Source: Seriola aureovittata
Taxonomy: Eukaryota > Chordata > Actinopteri > Carangiformes > Carangidae
Direction of reading: 5' to 3'
Length of the DNA: 64,000 nucleotides
Assembly: GCF_021018895.1 (NCBI RefSeq)
Contig: NC_079379.1
Coordinates: 22,190,276 to 22,254,275, forward strand
A program made the position numbers and the translations under genes. Shown here piece by piece: positions 1 through 50,974 of this stretch (the first letter of the stretch is position 1; each line of letters begins with the position of its first letter). Under the pieces are notes generated by a model. That model saw only the letters and a program-made list of their open reading frames with translations, ran no database searches and had not been told where the DNA came from.

Positions 1-792
1 GTACTACACTGACAACTGCTTCAAAATCTTAACTGTCAGTTTTAATATACATCCGTCTCTGAGGTCACAGCATCACATCTATTACGAGTTTCGTTTTGCT
101 CCAGGTTGCACTTCTGGTGGGTCAGTTCCATCCGTTTCCTACTGAACACCGTTTTGATGTTAAATTGGTCAATACTTTCACCTGTTAAGGTGGTGACTGT
201 GCTAGAGCTGAACAGATTCTGCTGTTAAAATGTTATTACTATCATCTATCAACGACAGTAGAAATTAAGTAAAAGGCAAGAAACTGAATCTGTGAACACT
301 GAGGACAGAATAATAAACACTTAAACATTACCACAATTACAGCCTCCACAATGACCATTAAAATAAACCAACACTTCTCAAACAGAGTCAGTAAATACCG
401 AACATCATAATCTTCATGGAGGAGGCTTTACTGCAGGCCTGTTGCATTATACTGCATTAACTTCATCCAGGTTCACCTAATACATATATATGAATTAAAA
501 CAAAAAAAATCAAGGACACTTACAAATTGTAAAACAAATCAGCCTTTTATTTCAAGTTTACCCAATATACAGCAACACTTAATAAAATGCATTCCTTTGA
601 ACAGAATGGTGATGGGGTGGAAATAAGTGACTGCAGAGATGATCAGAGTCCAACGCAATAGAATTTATTCTTTCACAAAAACAGAAGCGAGATCAGATCT
701 GGATATGAACTGAAGACACAGTGCCTATGCATCATCATATATAGTTCCTTCTTCTGTGGGTTCTCCACCTGTTTTCTAAAGCGAACCTATCA

Positions 793-1010
793 ATGTCTTT
801 AGGAACAATGGTGTCCAACCCTGTGTGGAATTTCCCCAAACCAGGCATGCCAGGGCACAGTAGTAGTGCCAGGTGTCCAGAAGCCTCCTATCTACCCCAA
901 CCTAGGTCTCCTGTCTATCTTCAACCACCTGGGCTTGCTACGGCTGCTACTCCAACACCACCGCAAAGGCTGGTTCATGTACAAATCTAACGTCCGTTGT
1001 GAATAAAGCT
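793..1010 (+). other. Open frame followed by AATAAA, possible terminal exon or retroposon end
   Basis: A 65-codon Pro-rich frame (start MSLGTMVSNPVWNFPK) ends just before AATAAA on the plus strand. No splice acceptor with a convincing tract was identified and no family is recognised. It could be a truncated mobile element end. Confidence 0.15.
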
Positions 1011-1450
1011 ATTTCATTGGATTATATAAGTTTAAAATTCAGTATATTTATAATGCATAGTATATTTTAGTAAAAATTTACTACAACAGTACACTGTGTA
1101 ACTGGTGCTAGATGTCCTGAACAGTCCGTCTCATCTTATAATACCATAGTGAGTCAGTGTAGCACAATAAACAAGTAGAATTTAAATTCAGGTGTGAAAA
1201 TAGGATCTAAAGTCTACTTGTAACCTCCAAACACTTGCAGATTTATGAAGGCAAGGGCATACTGCAGAACACATGGGTGGTCCTTGGCAGTACAGCAGCA
1301 TGAGGACAGGATGATGATGACGACATCACAAAGGCAGACTCAGAAAATAAGGTTTATTGGCAGGTAAGTTTTCACTTACAAGATATTTGGCTCGGTGTAG
1401 TATCCAATTAACGCATTCATAGGAAATATAAAAATAAAATACTGCAACAG

Positions 1451-1693
1451 TCAAATATGAATATATAAAATGAAAACCATACTACACAACAATGTACAGA
1501 AGTGTTTTAGAATGACAAAACTCCTGCTGGTCAAGATGTACAAAACATCACAGTATAGACAATATCTGTCCAATGTGCAGGGATAATACCTCAAGGTGTT
1601 GATGTAATGGGGTTGTTGATTGATGAGGCCAGATGCAGAAGAAAAGGCAGGTGCTGCTCCATCATTGGGGGTGATTAGACTGGAATTCTGGTC
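1451..1693 (-). CDS. Candidate second exon of the same minus-strand gene
   Basis: A good acceptor (tgtccgtctcag) opens a phase-0 frame that stays open for 80 codons, starting DQNSSLITPNDGAAPAF, to TGA at 1453-1451. A minus-strand AATAAA lies at 1358-1353, about 95 bp past the stop. The first 35 residues look protein-like and the rest looks like translated UTR, so the exon may instead end at the donor-like TTGAG|gtatta. The product is not recognised. Confidence 0.25.
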   Translation of the reverse strand, partial: DQNSSLITPNDGAAPAFSSASGLINQQPHYINTLRYYPCTLDRYCLYCDVLYILTSRSFVILKHFCTLLCSMVFILYIHI

Positions 1694-2686
1694 CTGAGAC
1701 GGACAAACATGTGATAGGACAATTAGTTTAGGTCATACAAGGTCTTTATATTCATATGCATGTCTGTTGTGTGAGTATAATAAAACCATGAGGATAGATA
1801 TGAATATGCAAAAATAAATACAGTGAATACTATGAAATGTAAATGAAAGGAAATGCAAACCAACTTATAGTTTTGACACTTAGTTAAAACAAAGACATTG
1901 AGCTTAACTTGACTGATGGACACATCTGATGCATATAAAACATTTTGATTTGCTTTTACAGTATATAAATCTGTGTTTGAAATATAAAATACAATCATGC
2001 TTTCCCTTCATCATCACAGCACATTTGAGAACTAAGGATATCCATGCAGTCTCCTTTGTCCATACATGAGGTCCTCCTTCTGTGGGCACCAGTCATTCAG
2101 TTTTCAGTGTGGATTCCTCTGAATGACAGTAAAAGATCAACACTTTAGTTCAGACATGGTGGATCACAGTTAATCACACACATATACCAGCTGTCAGGAC
2201 AGGTGCATGAATAGCTGCTTCAGTTGAGGACTTCTGTGTATGAATTTACAGTATTAAATGACAAACCCCTACAAGATAATGTTCTTGTATACTTTGTGTA
2301 TTGTACTCAATACAATACGATACCAGCGAGAAGAGGAGACAGAAAATAAGTTAATGAGATAAACCTGAATGTTTTGCTGTATGTAGGAAAATTCTATCAG
2401 TGATGTTTTCTAATAACATAAGAGTGAGTTAATCGTTAAACTATATTCATCCTTGTCCTGCAAATGTTTGCATGTTTGGGACCAGGTACGGTTAGCATAA
2501 CAAACACTAAGTAATCAGCTAGCTAGCTAGGTTAGCAAAGTGCATCTGTAATTTACATTAACTCTAATATTAATTTGGATGTTAACTGTCTCCTGTTCTC
2601 CGGTCAAAACACGCAGGGAAAAAACGCACTAGCTTTTAGGAAGCAGAATATTAAAACTGTAGTTCAGAAAATAAACATTTACTCAC

Positions 2687-2743
2687 CGAAAACAACTGTT
2701 TATCAACGTCTCTCCAGTCTGTTAGTGACGAAGAACGAGCCAT
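2687..2743 (-). CDS. Candidate first exon of a small minus-strand gene
   Basis: ATG at 2743-2741 is followed by 19 codons (MARSSSLTDWRDVDKQLFS) and a strong donor TTTTCG|gtgagt in phase 0. The upstream sequence (about 2870-2960) is CpG-rich, as expected for a promoter. The product is not recognised. Confidence 0.35.
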
Positions 2744-2859
2744 AATTACTGTGAACCGAAAACTCATTAAAACTAAAGAACTAACAGCAAAACTGTCTGT
2801 GCAGAATTCCCCCTCCACCGACAAATGTTGAAATAATAATAGAAATTTAACACAACTGA

Positions 2860-2960
2860 GTCAATACAATCCGACCCGAGCTCTCCTCCGGTGATCGACC
2901 TACCGGCCTGCCGCGTCAGCTGATCAATCACTGCAGACCAGGCATGTCAATCAAACAGGC
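2860..2960. promoter_or_regulatory. CpG-rich candidate promoter
   Basis: This short stretch has a visibly raised CpG and GC content compared with its AT-rich flanks. It sits about 120-220 bp upstream of the ATG at 2743. No TATA box is obvious. Confidence 0.3.
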
Positions 2961-3139
2961 GCGCCCCCAAAAATACCTGTTTTTAAAACCTATCTGATTA
3001 ATTATATGATTATTTTCAGATGGACCACAGTCTGACACTGAACGATAGGTGTGAATTTAGCCCATCACACCGTAATTAGTTCTGGAAAAAATGTACAGAC
3101 TGAGTATTTCAAGAGAGAAGTTGGCGTTTTTTGAATGAG

Positions 3140-3890
3140 TGTGTATTGGAACCAGAGCCCGCCCCCAGCGGCACTCGGTGGTATTGCACATTAAGGCGCT
3201 TCCGCATTGGCTTCACTTTTCAGTCAATAATGCGCTGAAAACCCCGGCTCTTAACGGAACCGGTGCCACGCAAAAAATGTCGGCAGACGATGCAGGAAGT
3301 TGTATCCATCTCCACTAAATATTTAAGCCAGCTGTGTGTGTCAAACCAAGCAGCATTAAAAGATCTCTGCTGGTTACCTATGGGTCGTGAAGGGTACTTT
3401 TTCACTGATTGGGCGCCGAGGTCCATCTCCAGGTCGTTGGCTAATGTCAGTGGTAGCATTAGCAGCATGGCTAATGCCCGCGATCACTGACGGTGCCGGT
3501 CCTTTCCCTGCTCCTCGTGCTGCTACTCCATCTCCTCTTATCCTGCCTCGTCATCGTCTTCGTCCACCCGAGCCCGGCAGGTGGGTGAAGCGGGGCCCGG
3601 GCGGTCCTCTTCCCCCGCCGGTGTCAATGAAGTGTCGGACTGTGACTGTACCCAAACGCCCACCGGCATCTCTTCTTCCTCCCCACGGTGTTTCAAAATA
3701 CATTTATCCATGATACAATTTCCCAGCTTAGTAATGCTAACTGAATACAACTATAAGGTACTTGCTGCAACAGCCAGCTAGCTTCTAGCCTCTCGCATAC
3801 TCGCAAAGCGCGCTCACAAGAGTGACGTACGAACGTCACGAATGACAGGTTACGCACTGTCACTGATCTCAGGGCAGTGACCGCCTAAGT
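3140..3890. mobile_element. Probable non-autonomous hAT remnant around the transposase fragment
   Basis: The GC-rich block begins near CAGAGCCCGCCC (about 3156) and ends near a CACTG at about 3858. Both could be worn hAT termini (CAGxG ... CxCTG), but I found no matching 8-bp target duplication. The boundaries are approximate. Confidence 0.4.
3220..3711 (-). pseudogene. hAT-type transposase N-terminus with TTF zinc finger, decayed
   Basis: On the minus strand, a start MDKCILKHRGEEEEMPVGVW is followed by an acidic/Pro-rich tail, in-frame stops near 3540, 3528 and 3489, and then, in the same frame, KKYPSRPIGNQQRSFNAAWF, DTHSWLKYLVEMDTTSC and CIVCRHF. The pattern RSFxxxWFxxxxWLxYxxxxDxxxCxxCRxF is that of TTF-type zinc fingers at the start of hAT transposases and their ZMYM-like relatives. 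The frame then stops at 3220 and no catalytic core follows, so this is a short internally deleted, non-coding copy. Its GC/CpG content is higher than its flanks. Confidence 0.75.
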
Positions 3891-5525
3891 TGATTTACAG
3901 TTTTTCTCAGTAGCTTCTTTGCAATGCACTTAATTACAACGCAGTTAATGCAGTTCTCATGACACTAAATCACCTGTGCAAAAGCCTCTAAAACAACCTT
4001 GTTGACGTGTCAAAACATGCAAAGTCATTCAATCACTTCAATATTGTCACTAATGAATTAAACCTTTTCACCAGAGCTTCAAGACTTAGACGCCAAATGT
4101 TTTGATGTTTGACTTTCAAAAAAAGAGAAATTGCAGAAATATAGAGTAAAAATGTTCAGACACAACACTGTACTGCAGTTACAACAGTAACATGTTGGAA
4201 AAATAACTAATTCTGTTTCAACATTGCATTGGTGTTTATTGTACTGTGTACATTTCAACCTCTCAACAGATCACTGTCCTGTCACTTCAAAACACCGTAT
4301 GGAAATGTAAATACAAGCCTATGGAAAACAGAATAGCTTTAGATATAGAACATGGTGTATCCAAAAATCACTATAATGAAAAAGTGTTTGCATTTGATGC
4401 AAATACTTGATTTTTTTAATGTTTTTACTGTATGATATGCAGTGTTTCATTTTGCAGCAGATTTGTGGCACTTTGCATTTCGTGTGCAATTTTTGGATTT
4501 GTGTCAAGTTTTGAAAAAATGAGACCTAGTTTAGAAAATGTGTGAAAGCAGTTGAAATAAACTGTATCTGTAAATTCACGAAATATAACTGCTGTAATTG
4601 AGGAAAGCAAAATGATAAACGTTGAACTATTTCTATTCAAAAATAGAAAAATATCCAATCAAATTTAGAACATAGCATCAATTATAGTACAGTACATTCA
4701 CCACACAACATCAAGTACATGTATTTGAATAAAGTTTAAAGTGATTTGATTGAAAACAATAAGGCAATGCACAACAGTATCAAAGTGAGTGAACTCTTTT
4801 GAGAACTTGAGTTGTGAGAATGATGTTTCTGATGTGAGAATTGTCCACATGGAAGAAATATGCAAATTAAAATTTACAATGACAAATTTTGTATGTTGAT
4901 ATGATACCCATTTCTCTTTTTGTTTTTGTTTTTAAGTGTATATGTAATATTTGATGTTTGTTACAATGGACACCGGGTCTGAAGGAATTAAACTAGATTG
5001 AAATCATTAGTAGGAATGATAGTAAATATTAAAAAATAAAACAGGTTAAAGAAAAACAGAATTTTCCTTTAAACATTTGTATTTGAAGTTGACAGGAACT
5101 GAAAGCAGGGTTAACAAACACAAACAGAAAACATACAAATTATGCAAAAAGGAACATGTTTATTGTAACATCATATCTGTTATAATAATGCTATGCTATG
5201 TATATATATATATATTTATATATTTGTATTTATATTTTTACATAGAACACAAGCTACTAAGGAGTACATACAGTACAGTCAGCAACATAGAAAAATATTA
5301 GAGTAGTATTGGCACAGATGAAGTAGTATTTACTGTACTTTACATGTTTTACATTCAGCAAAAGAACTGCAGAATGAAATAAATACATGTTCCTCACAGT
5401 GAAGTCAAACTTTTTTTTTTTTTTTTTTTACATTCAGTTCAAATACAGGAAGGATGCTCCAGTGACGAGCAGACAATGATAATACACTTCCTCTCACACA
5501 CATATTACACAGCATCCTCCACCAA

Positions 5526-5526
<1 letters not shown>

Positions 5527-5559
<33 letters not shown>
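5527..5559. repeat. (AC)n microsatellite
   Basis: About 16 AC units, with a T19 run upstream at 5410-5429. Confidence 0.9.
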
Positions 5560-5562
<3 letters not shown>

Positions 5563-6034
5563 CCCTACAAATGAACACGACTCTCAGTAAAGGGCAATCA
5601 AATACAAAAAGGTTCAAGTCAGCTAGTTTTGAAGGTTGACAGCACTTGCAAGGATCTATTGGATTTATGGATCACATTTGAATTCACTCTTCAGTTATAA
5701 CAGCAGCATGAATTTACATTTAACACTCTCAGAGACATATTTTGTAATAAAAAAAGATAAAAAAAAAAAAAAAAACATTTTATGTGAATGGAGTTGAACA
5801 TAATGTAAATACAATTCTTTCTCCTGTAACACCACAGCCTTCAGGTGACAGACACCAACTCATGAAACAATCACAAACACGTATTCGCCCTTGAAGGGAC
5901 TAATCTCAATACCACAAACACTTTTTCCCTCCATTGATTCCCGCTGACCCCTTTGGGTAAACACACATGGCCTTAAATGCACACTCGGAGGAAAAGCAAA
6001 TAAGCTAAAGCCTCATCCATATACAGTATGTGTG

Positions 6035-6087
6035 TAGAGTGCGTGTGTGTGTGTGTGTGTTGGGGCGGGGGGTTGGGGGGGGGGGGT
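6035..6087. repeat. (GT)n followed by G-runs
   Basis: A GT array runs directly into several G-runs of 4-12 bases, giving a strongly G-rich plus strand. Confidence 0.85.
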
Positions 6088-9000
6088 GAGGCATGATGCA
6101 TGGCAGCTACTAGATGCAGCTTTGCTTAGTGGCTTTTTGAGAGCGATCTCTGTGTCCTAAAGGGGCTCATTTGATTAGAGTCAATCACAGTGACACCCTG
6201 CTTACCGTGCAGCGCCACAGCAACAGCTTCCACACAGAGAAGAGCACTTTGCGATGTCAACCGTTGTTCTCCTAGATAGACAGCGCACTTTGAAGACAAT
6301 ACAATGCTTGAATGGCTGAGACGGACAGCCGACATCAGTTTTTTTTGTTTGTTTTTTTACAAGTACGAGATGCGGCATTCAAATGTAAATAAGCAGTGCA
6401 TGTATAAACAAAACAACAACAACAACAACAAACAAACAAAAACAGGAAGAAATAGCTGTTTGGATATTGTAAAGCTAGTGGAGGTTGATTCAAGGTTGTC
6501 AATAAAGTGCACTTGCCATCAAACCAGTGCAAAGGTTAAGTATAGCTCTCTAGGTGTACTTAACTACACACGCAGCAGATGCACAGCCACTGCTGGATAT
6601 GACATTTATGATAACAGTTCTCTGATGCCAGAATGTAAACATCATTTGATGGACAGCACAGTGATGAGGAAAACAGTCCTCACCGACATGCTGGAAAACT
6701 ATACCTCTCCTGTCACGCTTGAATGTGACAGCAAAGGTTGTGGAGGAAAAAAATAAAAATACATTTCCACATCAGAGTTCTGATTTAGCTGATGAAATGA
6801 TCAAAAACAAAAAAATGGCTATCATCTTACAGTATATTAAACAACATGAGACAGAGTCTGCTACGATGGTGCTTCCCTGCGATCATCATGCATCATATTG
6901 AACTTAAGTTTACAGAAAATGACAGTGTGTGAGAGAGAGTCCTGGCAGTGCGTCCGTATTACGCAAAATAATCCAGTTTTCCAGAAAACAAAAGCAATGA
7001 CACCCGGATTCACGCCATTTAAAAAATAATACGTTTCTGTCTTTGTGTGGAGGATTTTAATCTACAATTTAAAACGGTTGATTAAGAAAGTGATGCTCAT
7101 TAGACCATAAGATTGAACTATATAGTCATGGATAATGTGTTTCTTTTTCACATTATATGTAAAGTATATTCTGCTGTTGATTCCTTGAGTAAACCTTTTT
7201 ACCCCTTCCCTGTCACATGATTCAAGGACCAAAACGGGAGTAATTCATGTATTGTAACTGGGTTTTTTCCTCCCTGTTGTCATGCTGTAGATTTACTTCA
7301 ATACTGTTAGATAGTTTAACAAAAGTAGTGACCATTCGCTAAACCCCTCCCCCTATGTAAGGAATTAATTAAACTGTATGTTCACCTGTTCTGGCTGAGA
7401 TTGCTAGCATGGCTACCTATACAAATGCTAGCTACCTTGCTAGCTTACTACCCAAAGTAGCAACCGAGCATTACGTCCAAGGGCAAGAAACATGTCATTA
7501 ACTTACTAAGTTACATTACTTTATGGGTTAATGATAAAAATTCCCATTAACAACCAGGTAAATCCACTGTGTAGTATTTCTCTTTTGTGTGAAGCCAGTT
7601 CTGGATGCTATCAGAGTTTTGGCTAACTTAAACAGCTCTGTACTGCTCTTGATTAAATTTGGGAAAAGTTCGGACTTCAGTTGTCCGAGATGGCGTTGCA
7701 TTTTCCAAAAACATCAGTTAGCTCTCATTCTAAAAGCTTTTCTTTTGTAACGTTTAAGTTTAAACGTTGAAAATAGTATATTTTCAAGTTTATAGCTAAG
7801 CAGCGGAAACCGAGCTATGTCAGAACAAATTAGCAGTCTGACCAGTCTGAGACAGCATTTTCAACCAACTCCTGTAGCTAACTTTAGCTTAATTAGCTAC
7901 TAATATCCTAGGCTAATTAGCAAGTTCTCACATCTTTTTTGTTTGTTTGAGGTTGCTCATGCTCATTAAATCGTCAGCTCATCTTCTACAATGTTTTAAT
8001 GCCAACTGGAGAACGAGCGCCACCAACTGAAATCTCAATGCGACCATCTCTAACACTGGCAACAGTAGCGGAGGAAAATCTGCATTAATTTGCATTTTCT
8101 TTTTTCAATTTCCTGTAATTTGATTTAAAAATTTGTGCTGAAACTAAGCTACTGTAAACTGGGTGTAGCAACGGCAATTAAGGAGGGCGGGGTTGGGGAA
8201 AAATCGCTTCATAAATTCAGTCAATCAACCTGTTCAATCAGTCAGTGCAAACAATCAATTTAAAAGTGAGGGCTAACATAGCAGGTAGTCATTTGGTATC
8301 AATGATACAGAAATGCTCATTGTGCTGTAGCCTAATGCTTAGCTAACCAGGGTCAGTGAGTTACTGATGTGCAATTAAACATAAATAAATTGATAAAGTA
8401 AATGTATAAAAAAGTTGACGCTTTAAATATCCACTGTACTGAATTACAGGCTACATAACATAACACTTCATTTGATAGGTTTGATGATAACACACACACA
8501 AACAAAAAAAAAATCACATTTAGATGGAGTACTTACACTGTGGATACATAAGCAGATAAAAAATAAATCATTTTAAACAATATACTCATTTCTGTATAAA
8601 GGAACATCTATGTTTTTGTACAACAAAATACTTCATGTACAATCAAGGGGATAAATGCTGCGCATCTGTTGCCTTGGTACTTAGGATAGTTGTAAGACTA
8701 TCATCAGTGTAACCCTTAAAGAGGAATTCAATCAGTGATTCTAAAGGCTCTAAACCAACTCTAAAGGGAAAGTAGTTAAATGCTTTAGACCACAATTACC
8801 ATCTGTTAGTTTTCTGGCTGAGAGGTTATTCATAAGGCCGACAAAACATCTACAATCAGTCCTGTGATAGATGTCAGATGTTTTGTTTTGCATGGCTACA
8901 CGTCAAACTCAGACTTCTGAGTCAGCATTTTAAACAGTCACAATACACTGATCTTTTTTTTTTTTTTTTAACATCTGCTAACAATCCTAACCAATGAGAT

Positions 9001-9136
9001 ATACAGGTCTCGCCTCTCGGATACCAGGGATTATATACATTATACTGTACAAGGTGAAAGTAAGGACCTTTTCCTCCAAATCAGCTCTGTCAGCCGCCAA
9101 AAGGTTCTGTCCTGTGAGTCCGCAGTGCGAGCACCT

Positions 9137-46363
<37,227 letters not shown>

Positions 46364-48924
46364 TTATGACATTTCTAGAACTATCTCGCACTGTTATTTT
46401 CCTGTGTCGGCTGAGATGATGTGACTCACACAGCCCAATGTGGAGAACTGACGTATGTGACCAAGACAGACAGCTTGGTCTGAATATAGCTTTCATCTTC
46501 ACTGTTCAGGTAAATGTCAGAAAATGAATACCACCTGTGATGTGATTATTTCAGAGCACTGGTGTGTGCTGCTGGAAAGTGCTCTCTTTGTTGTGTCTGT
46601 CTTATGTAAGGATCATTTGAGTTCAGCGTCTATTACTGTAAACATCAACCCTTTGGTGTGTTATTATTATTACTTGTATACTTAGTTGGATTAGATCTAT
46701 ATGACCTGTATAGTTCTGTATTGTCCTTTAAATAGATGTAAAATAGGCTACCTGCAAAGCTGATAGTTATGCTATCTAGCTTGTTCATTTAAAGGGGCTA
46801 TTTGTAAGCTATTTGTCAGTTCTTTCATTTGTGGGCAAATAGCTCCAATACACAATCATGTGTAGTGTTTTTATTTAAAGGCCTAATGCATCTCAGAGCT
46901 TTCTTGGTGTTTTCAGGGGGAATTTTTTCGTGTGCCATGATTTTCTATATGCTGTTTCAGAGACTTCTATCTCGATAATATAAAATCCTGTCTCACCTTA
47001 AAATGGGAAAATGTAAATTTATGCAGGACACACAATTTGCGGTTCCCATTAACACAAGACAAATGATTATTTTTTACCTTTTGAGATGAACTTTGAACAC
47101 AACAACACTGAGATCCATGATCTTGTTGAAGGAAACTTACACTTACACAGGTACCTACATCTAAACGCATGACAGCTGCTAAAAAAATGTACACGTTCAG
47201 TTTCTGTTGGCACTTAAGATACAGGATTTAGCAAAGAGTGAAATCTGCGTTATCTTTCGGGTCTCAGGTACAAGCCCATGTAAATATTACCTCAGCTCAT
47301 TAAGAGAAACGCAGGCAACCCCACAACCTCCCCGGCCGGAGCTCAATTCACACATATGAGGAGTGATTTCCATGAACAACAATTAAAGCTCAGTGTTTCC
47401 CCAGCAATTCTAAACACGAACCATCTTATTTCACTTTAAATCCACAGTGTCTGAAACCATTAGGGGAAAACTGTAGATATGGACTTCATACTCTGCAGCA
47501 TTCAGAGAAAGTGCCCCGAGAGCAGATACACAGTCAAACTGAGCTGCTGCCAACCACAAGCAGATGAAACACTGTCAGTGTTTACAGTAAAGTGTATCAA
47601 ATAACCCCTCATTGAATGCTTTGAAACATAATCCTCGCATGTGTGCGGTAGTCGATTAATGTTCCTGTAAGTTATGTATAAACTGCCATGGGGAGTGATT
47701 ACCAGAGAGGAAGATTTGCACACAAGTCTAAAGCAAAGAAACAGAGTCAGTGGCGTCAAACACCTTTCAGAAGTGCAACTGCATGTCATTACAACCAGTC
47801 CTCAGCTTAGCTGCCTTAAAAGCATGGTAATGTTTTCAGCCCACTTTCTTTAAGCAGTGAGGATGTATCTAGACAAGCTGGTTTTTCTAACAGCAGAGCT
47901 TATGATACCGGGTTTTTGTGAGAGGTTAATTCGCTGCCACTAAAATACAAAATTTACAGCTAATTACAGTTGGCTCCAGCTTGCAGATATCCATGTGTAT
48001 GATAACAGTTGACTATTTGCTAAACACAACCCCTTTTGCTACTCCTGTCACGTTTTCCATTCTTGCATTGTACATGCAGAACAATGATAACGGTGGTACA
48101 CTTAACATTAAAGTTCACACTAATTTTCACTGGGTACTTGACCTCAGAGGCACACAAACATCTTTCTTCTTCTAGCTAGTGACTGTTGTATTTGCCAGCT
48201 ATCAAGCTAAAATAAATTCCACACATTGTTTGAAAACAGTCTTTTTAAAACAACTTTCTAATGTTTCCAACTGACTGGCTTGAATATAATCTTCCCTAAA
48301 TTCAATAACAAAAAGGTTAGTGTTATAAATACTACACAGTGGAAGCGCTACAGTCACATATGTGGCCCCACAGACTAATGTAGTAAGCTAACAATGAGCT
48401 CCACAGCCATGGAAGCGATGCCACAGTAGGTTATAGGTTAGTTAGCCGGACATGCTAACATTTGTAGCTTACACAACAGCTAATCACCACACTATTTAAT
48501 CCAGATTCTTACTTCTGTTTTGGGTTTTGGGAAGGCTTAAAAGTAAATGGTCAAAAATGTTAAAAATGTTCAATATTTCAACCACAACATTTATTTCATT
48601 ATGAATAGTTTACCTGGAATCACGCATTATGTTAAACTGCTTTGGTTAAGGGCGTCGGCAAGTTTTCTTTTTGTCTGAAATTTGCCCTTTTAATGTAAGT
48701 CATTTATTTGTAATGTAACAGTCAGTTCTGATTTGTCACTTCTTACGAGCAGAGAAATCTATTGCAGCGTCCTTTCCCCATCACCAGAATTTCATTTGTG
48801 CAAAACAGAGTGAGTCTAAAGGTGTCTTCTCACTTGGCAGAGAAATACACTCCTCCACCTTACTTATGCTAATAAGATGTATTATAAGAGTCTTGCCAAG
48901 TGTAGAGGAAGAATGGCGAGTAAA

Positions 48925-48955
48925 CCTTCAATAAAACCTGAACCTGAATCTTCTA
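48925..48955 (+). mobile_element. Possible LINE 3' tail
   Basis: TTCAATAAAACCTGAACCTG followed by AATC resembles the AATAAA-CTGAxxCTGA tail of fish non-LTR elements. It is too short to classify. Confidence 0.25.
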
Positions 48956-50920
48956 ATAACAAGCATTGTAGAGGACCACGTCTATTTGAAAGCACAGGAA
49001 CATAAAAGAAAGCAGCACAGTCAAACACTCCTGACAAAGACAGTAACCTTCTTTATCGCAGTACATTAGCTGGCCACTGCTGCAAATGGCCTGAAGAGAC
49101 AAGAAATGACACTGTGAAACTGCTCTTCCTCCACTTGCTGACTCTGCATGTCGTGTCACATTGACACACACACTTGCAGCTCCATAAGAGTGAAGCTTCG
49201 TGTGTGTGAGGGTGAACCACAGATGACGGCGGTCATCATAATGTCATGAGCCGGTTTATGGGTCATTTGATGCAAGAGACCGTGGTGCATATACAGCTTG
49301 TGATTTCATCAGCGTTAATTAAGCTAGCCGAAGCTGCCTCGTTGCTTCTGTAATTCACTGAGTGAAACGCTAACGTCCTTGTTATCTGTTACCTGCTGTC
49401 TCAGAGATTCATAATAAGAAGGAGCCGCTCACTTCTCCAGCAATGTGTTAGGCAGGCAGAAAGGAGAATGAACACTGTGTACTTGATTAAATGGGAGGCT
49501 CACAGTCCAGGGACTTGGGACTTAATGTGCCTCCTTTTCCACCAAAACAATCTCTACCTACAGACAGTGTATGGGTAGAGAATGCACCGATTATCAGCCT
49601 CTGCAGGAAAATTCATCAATAAGTTAATCAAATCAGCGAGGCACAGACCAAAGCACCCACGCTGACAGCTTCAAAGGCATACAGCTGTCATTCATCTGAG
49701 TGGGGTACATTGTGTGTCCTCTGTTGACGATGACAATGATGATGACAATGATGATGATGAAACAACTCGTCAACAAAAGTAAAAACTGCAGCACAAGACA
49801 ATATCTTTGAAGGGTAAAAGTTATTCTTATTTTCATATTGTCAACAAATCCCGTGAAAAGAGCAAAATCTTTAATGTTTTCCGACTTCCAGGGCCTGTCT
49901 GTGGCACTCAGCTCTCGGCCCAATGAAGACGGAGCCCAAATTTATAGTCTGCGTTTTTTAAAAGAAAAAATGCTCAGAGCAACACAGACAATACTTGTTA
50001 GCAAGATAAATCCTTTATTGGTTTTGGTCTTTTCATTGGATTTGCTGACAGACAAAGAAAAACATTGAATTTTGGCAGCCTTACCCAAGCAGCGTCTCAC
50101 AAATAAAAATTATTTATTAGGCTGATTCCAGTGGGCCCTATTTTTAGACTTCTTCGATCAGGATCCAGTGTTTCCCCACAAGAATTTTACAGGGCTTTGA
50201 AACAGAATTTAAAACCTTCAAGTTCGGAAATAAACTGCTAACACGAAACTTAACTGGAAATTTCTACTTAATCGGTTAAAAAGAGGCAAAAACGTATTGT
50301 TAGTTTAGTTAGTTGTGTTAATTCTATAAGTTGTTGATTTTGAGAGGAATTTCGTTGGAATAACTTCCCCATTTATATTAAATCTTGCAGAAAATAGAGT
50401 TGAACAGCTAAGAATCCAAGCAATTAAAACATCTGAGACCTTCTTTTTGCTTCTTTCCCTCTTTCTAGAGTTATAATCAACAGGATTTTCATTAGATCAA
50501 AACATATTTTTGATGCTATTTATAATCTACCCTTGAGCTACGTGCCTCAGTTTCTAAGGCCATAGTTGGCATGATGGGAAAACACACTAAACATGTTGCT
50601 GTTAGCACACTAACCTATTAAAGCTTTCAATTTAAATCATGTTGATCAGTAAAAATCTTTTTTCTTCAACATCCATCACCTCACCAAGTTCACCTTCTTC
50701 CTGTTGCACAAATCTCAGTTAAAATGCAAACAGTGCTCTGCTAGCTGGACAATGCTACAACCTACACGTATCTGCACAACCTGTAGCCTAGCTAACGCTT
50801 TTAATTTGCTGTTTGTGCACTTTTACAATCTATCTGATTTTCTGCTCACGGCAAATCATTAAACCCTAATCATTACAAAACAGCCATCTGCTGTCTGATT
50901 ACTATTTAACACAGGCCCCA

Positions 50921-50933
50921 CAAACACACACAT

Positions 50934-50971
<38 letters not shown>
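50921..50971. repeat. (CA)n microsatellite
   Basis: An interrupted then pure CA array in intron 1 of fam135b. Confidence 0.9.

Positions 50972-50974
<3 letters not shown>

Larger units (their letters stand above)
5150..9136 (-). other. Presumed fam135b 3' UTR and intergenic sequence
   Basis: No coding exon was recognised on either strand. Minus-strand AATAAA hexamers occur at 5164-5159 and again at 4240-4235, so a 3' UTR of about 4 kb is possible; the true end cannot be fixed from sequence. The stretch holds an (AC)n at 5527-5559, a (GT)n/G-run at 6035-6087, an (AAC)n/(AAAC)n tract at 6410-6443, and homopolymer runs at 5410-5429 and about 8955-8970. Confidence 0.4.

Noticed and set aside
46637..46655. 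TGTAAACATCAACCC, which looks like a miR-30 mature start (miR-30 genes lie on the same human chromosome arm)
   Set aside because: The sequence departs from miR-30 after the seed and no complementary arm forms a hairpin nearby.
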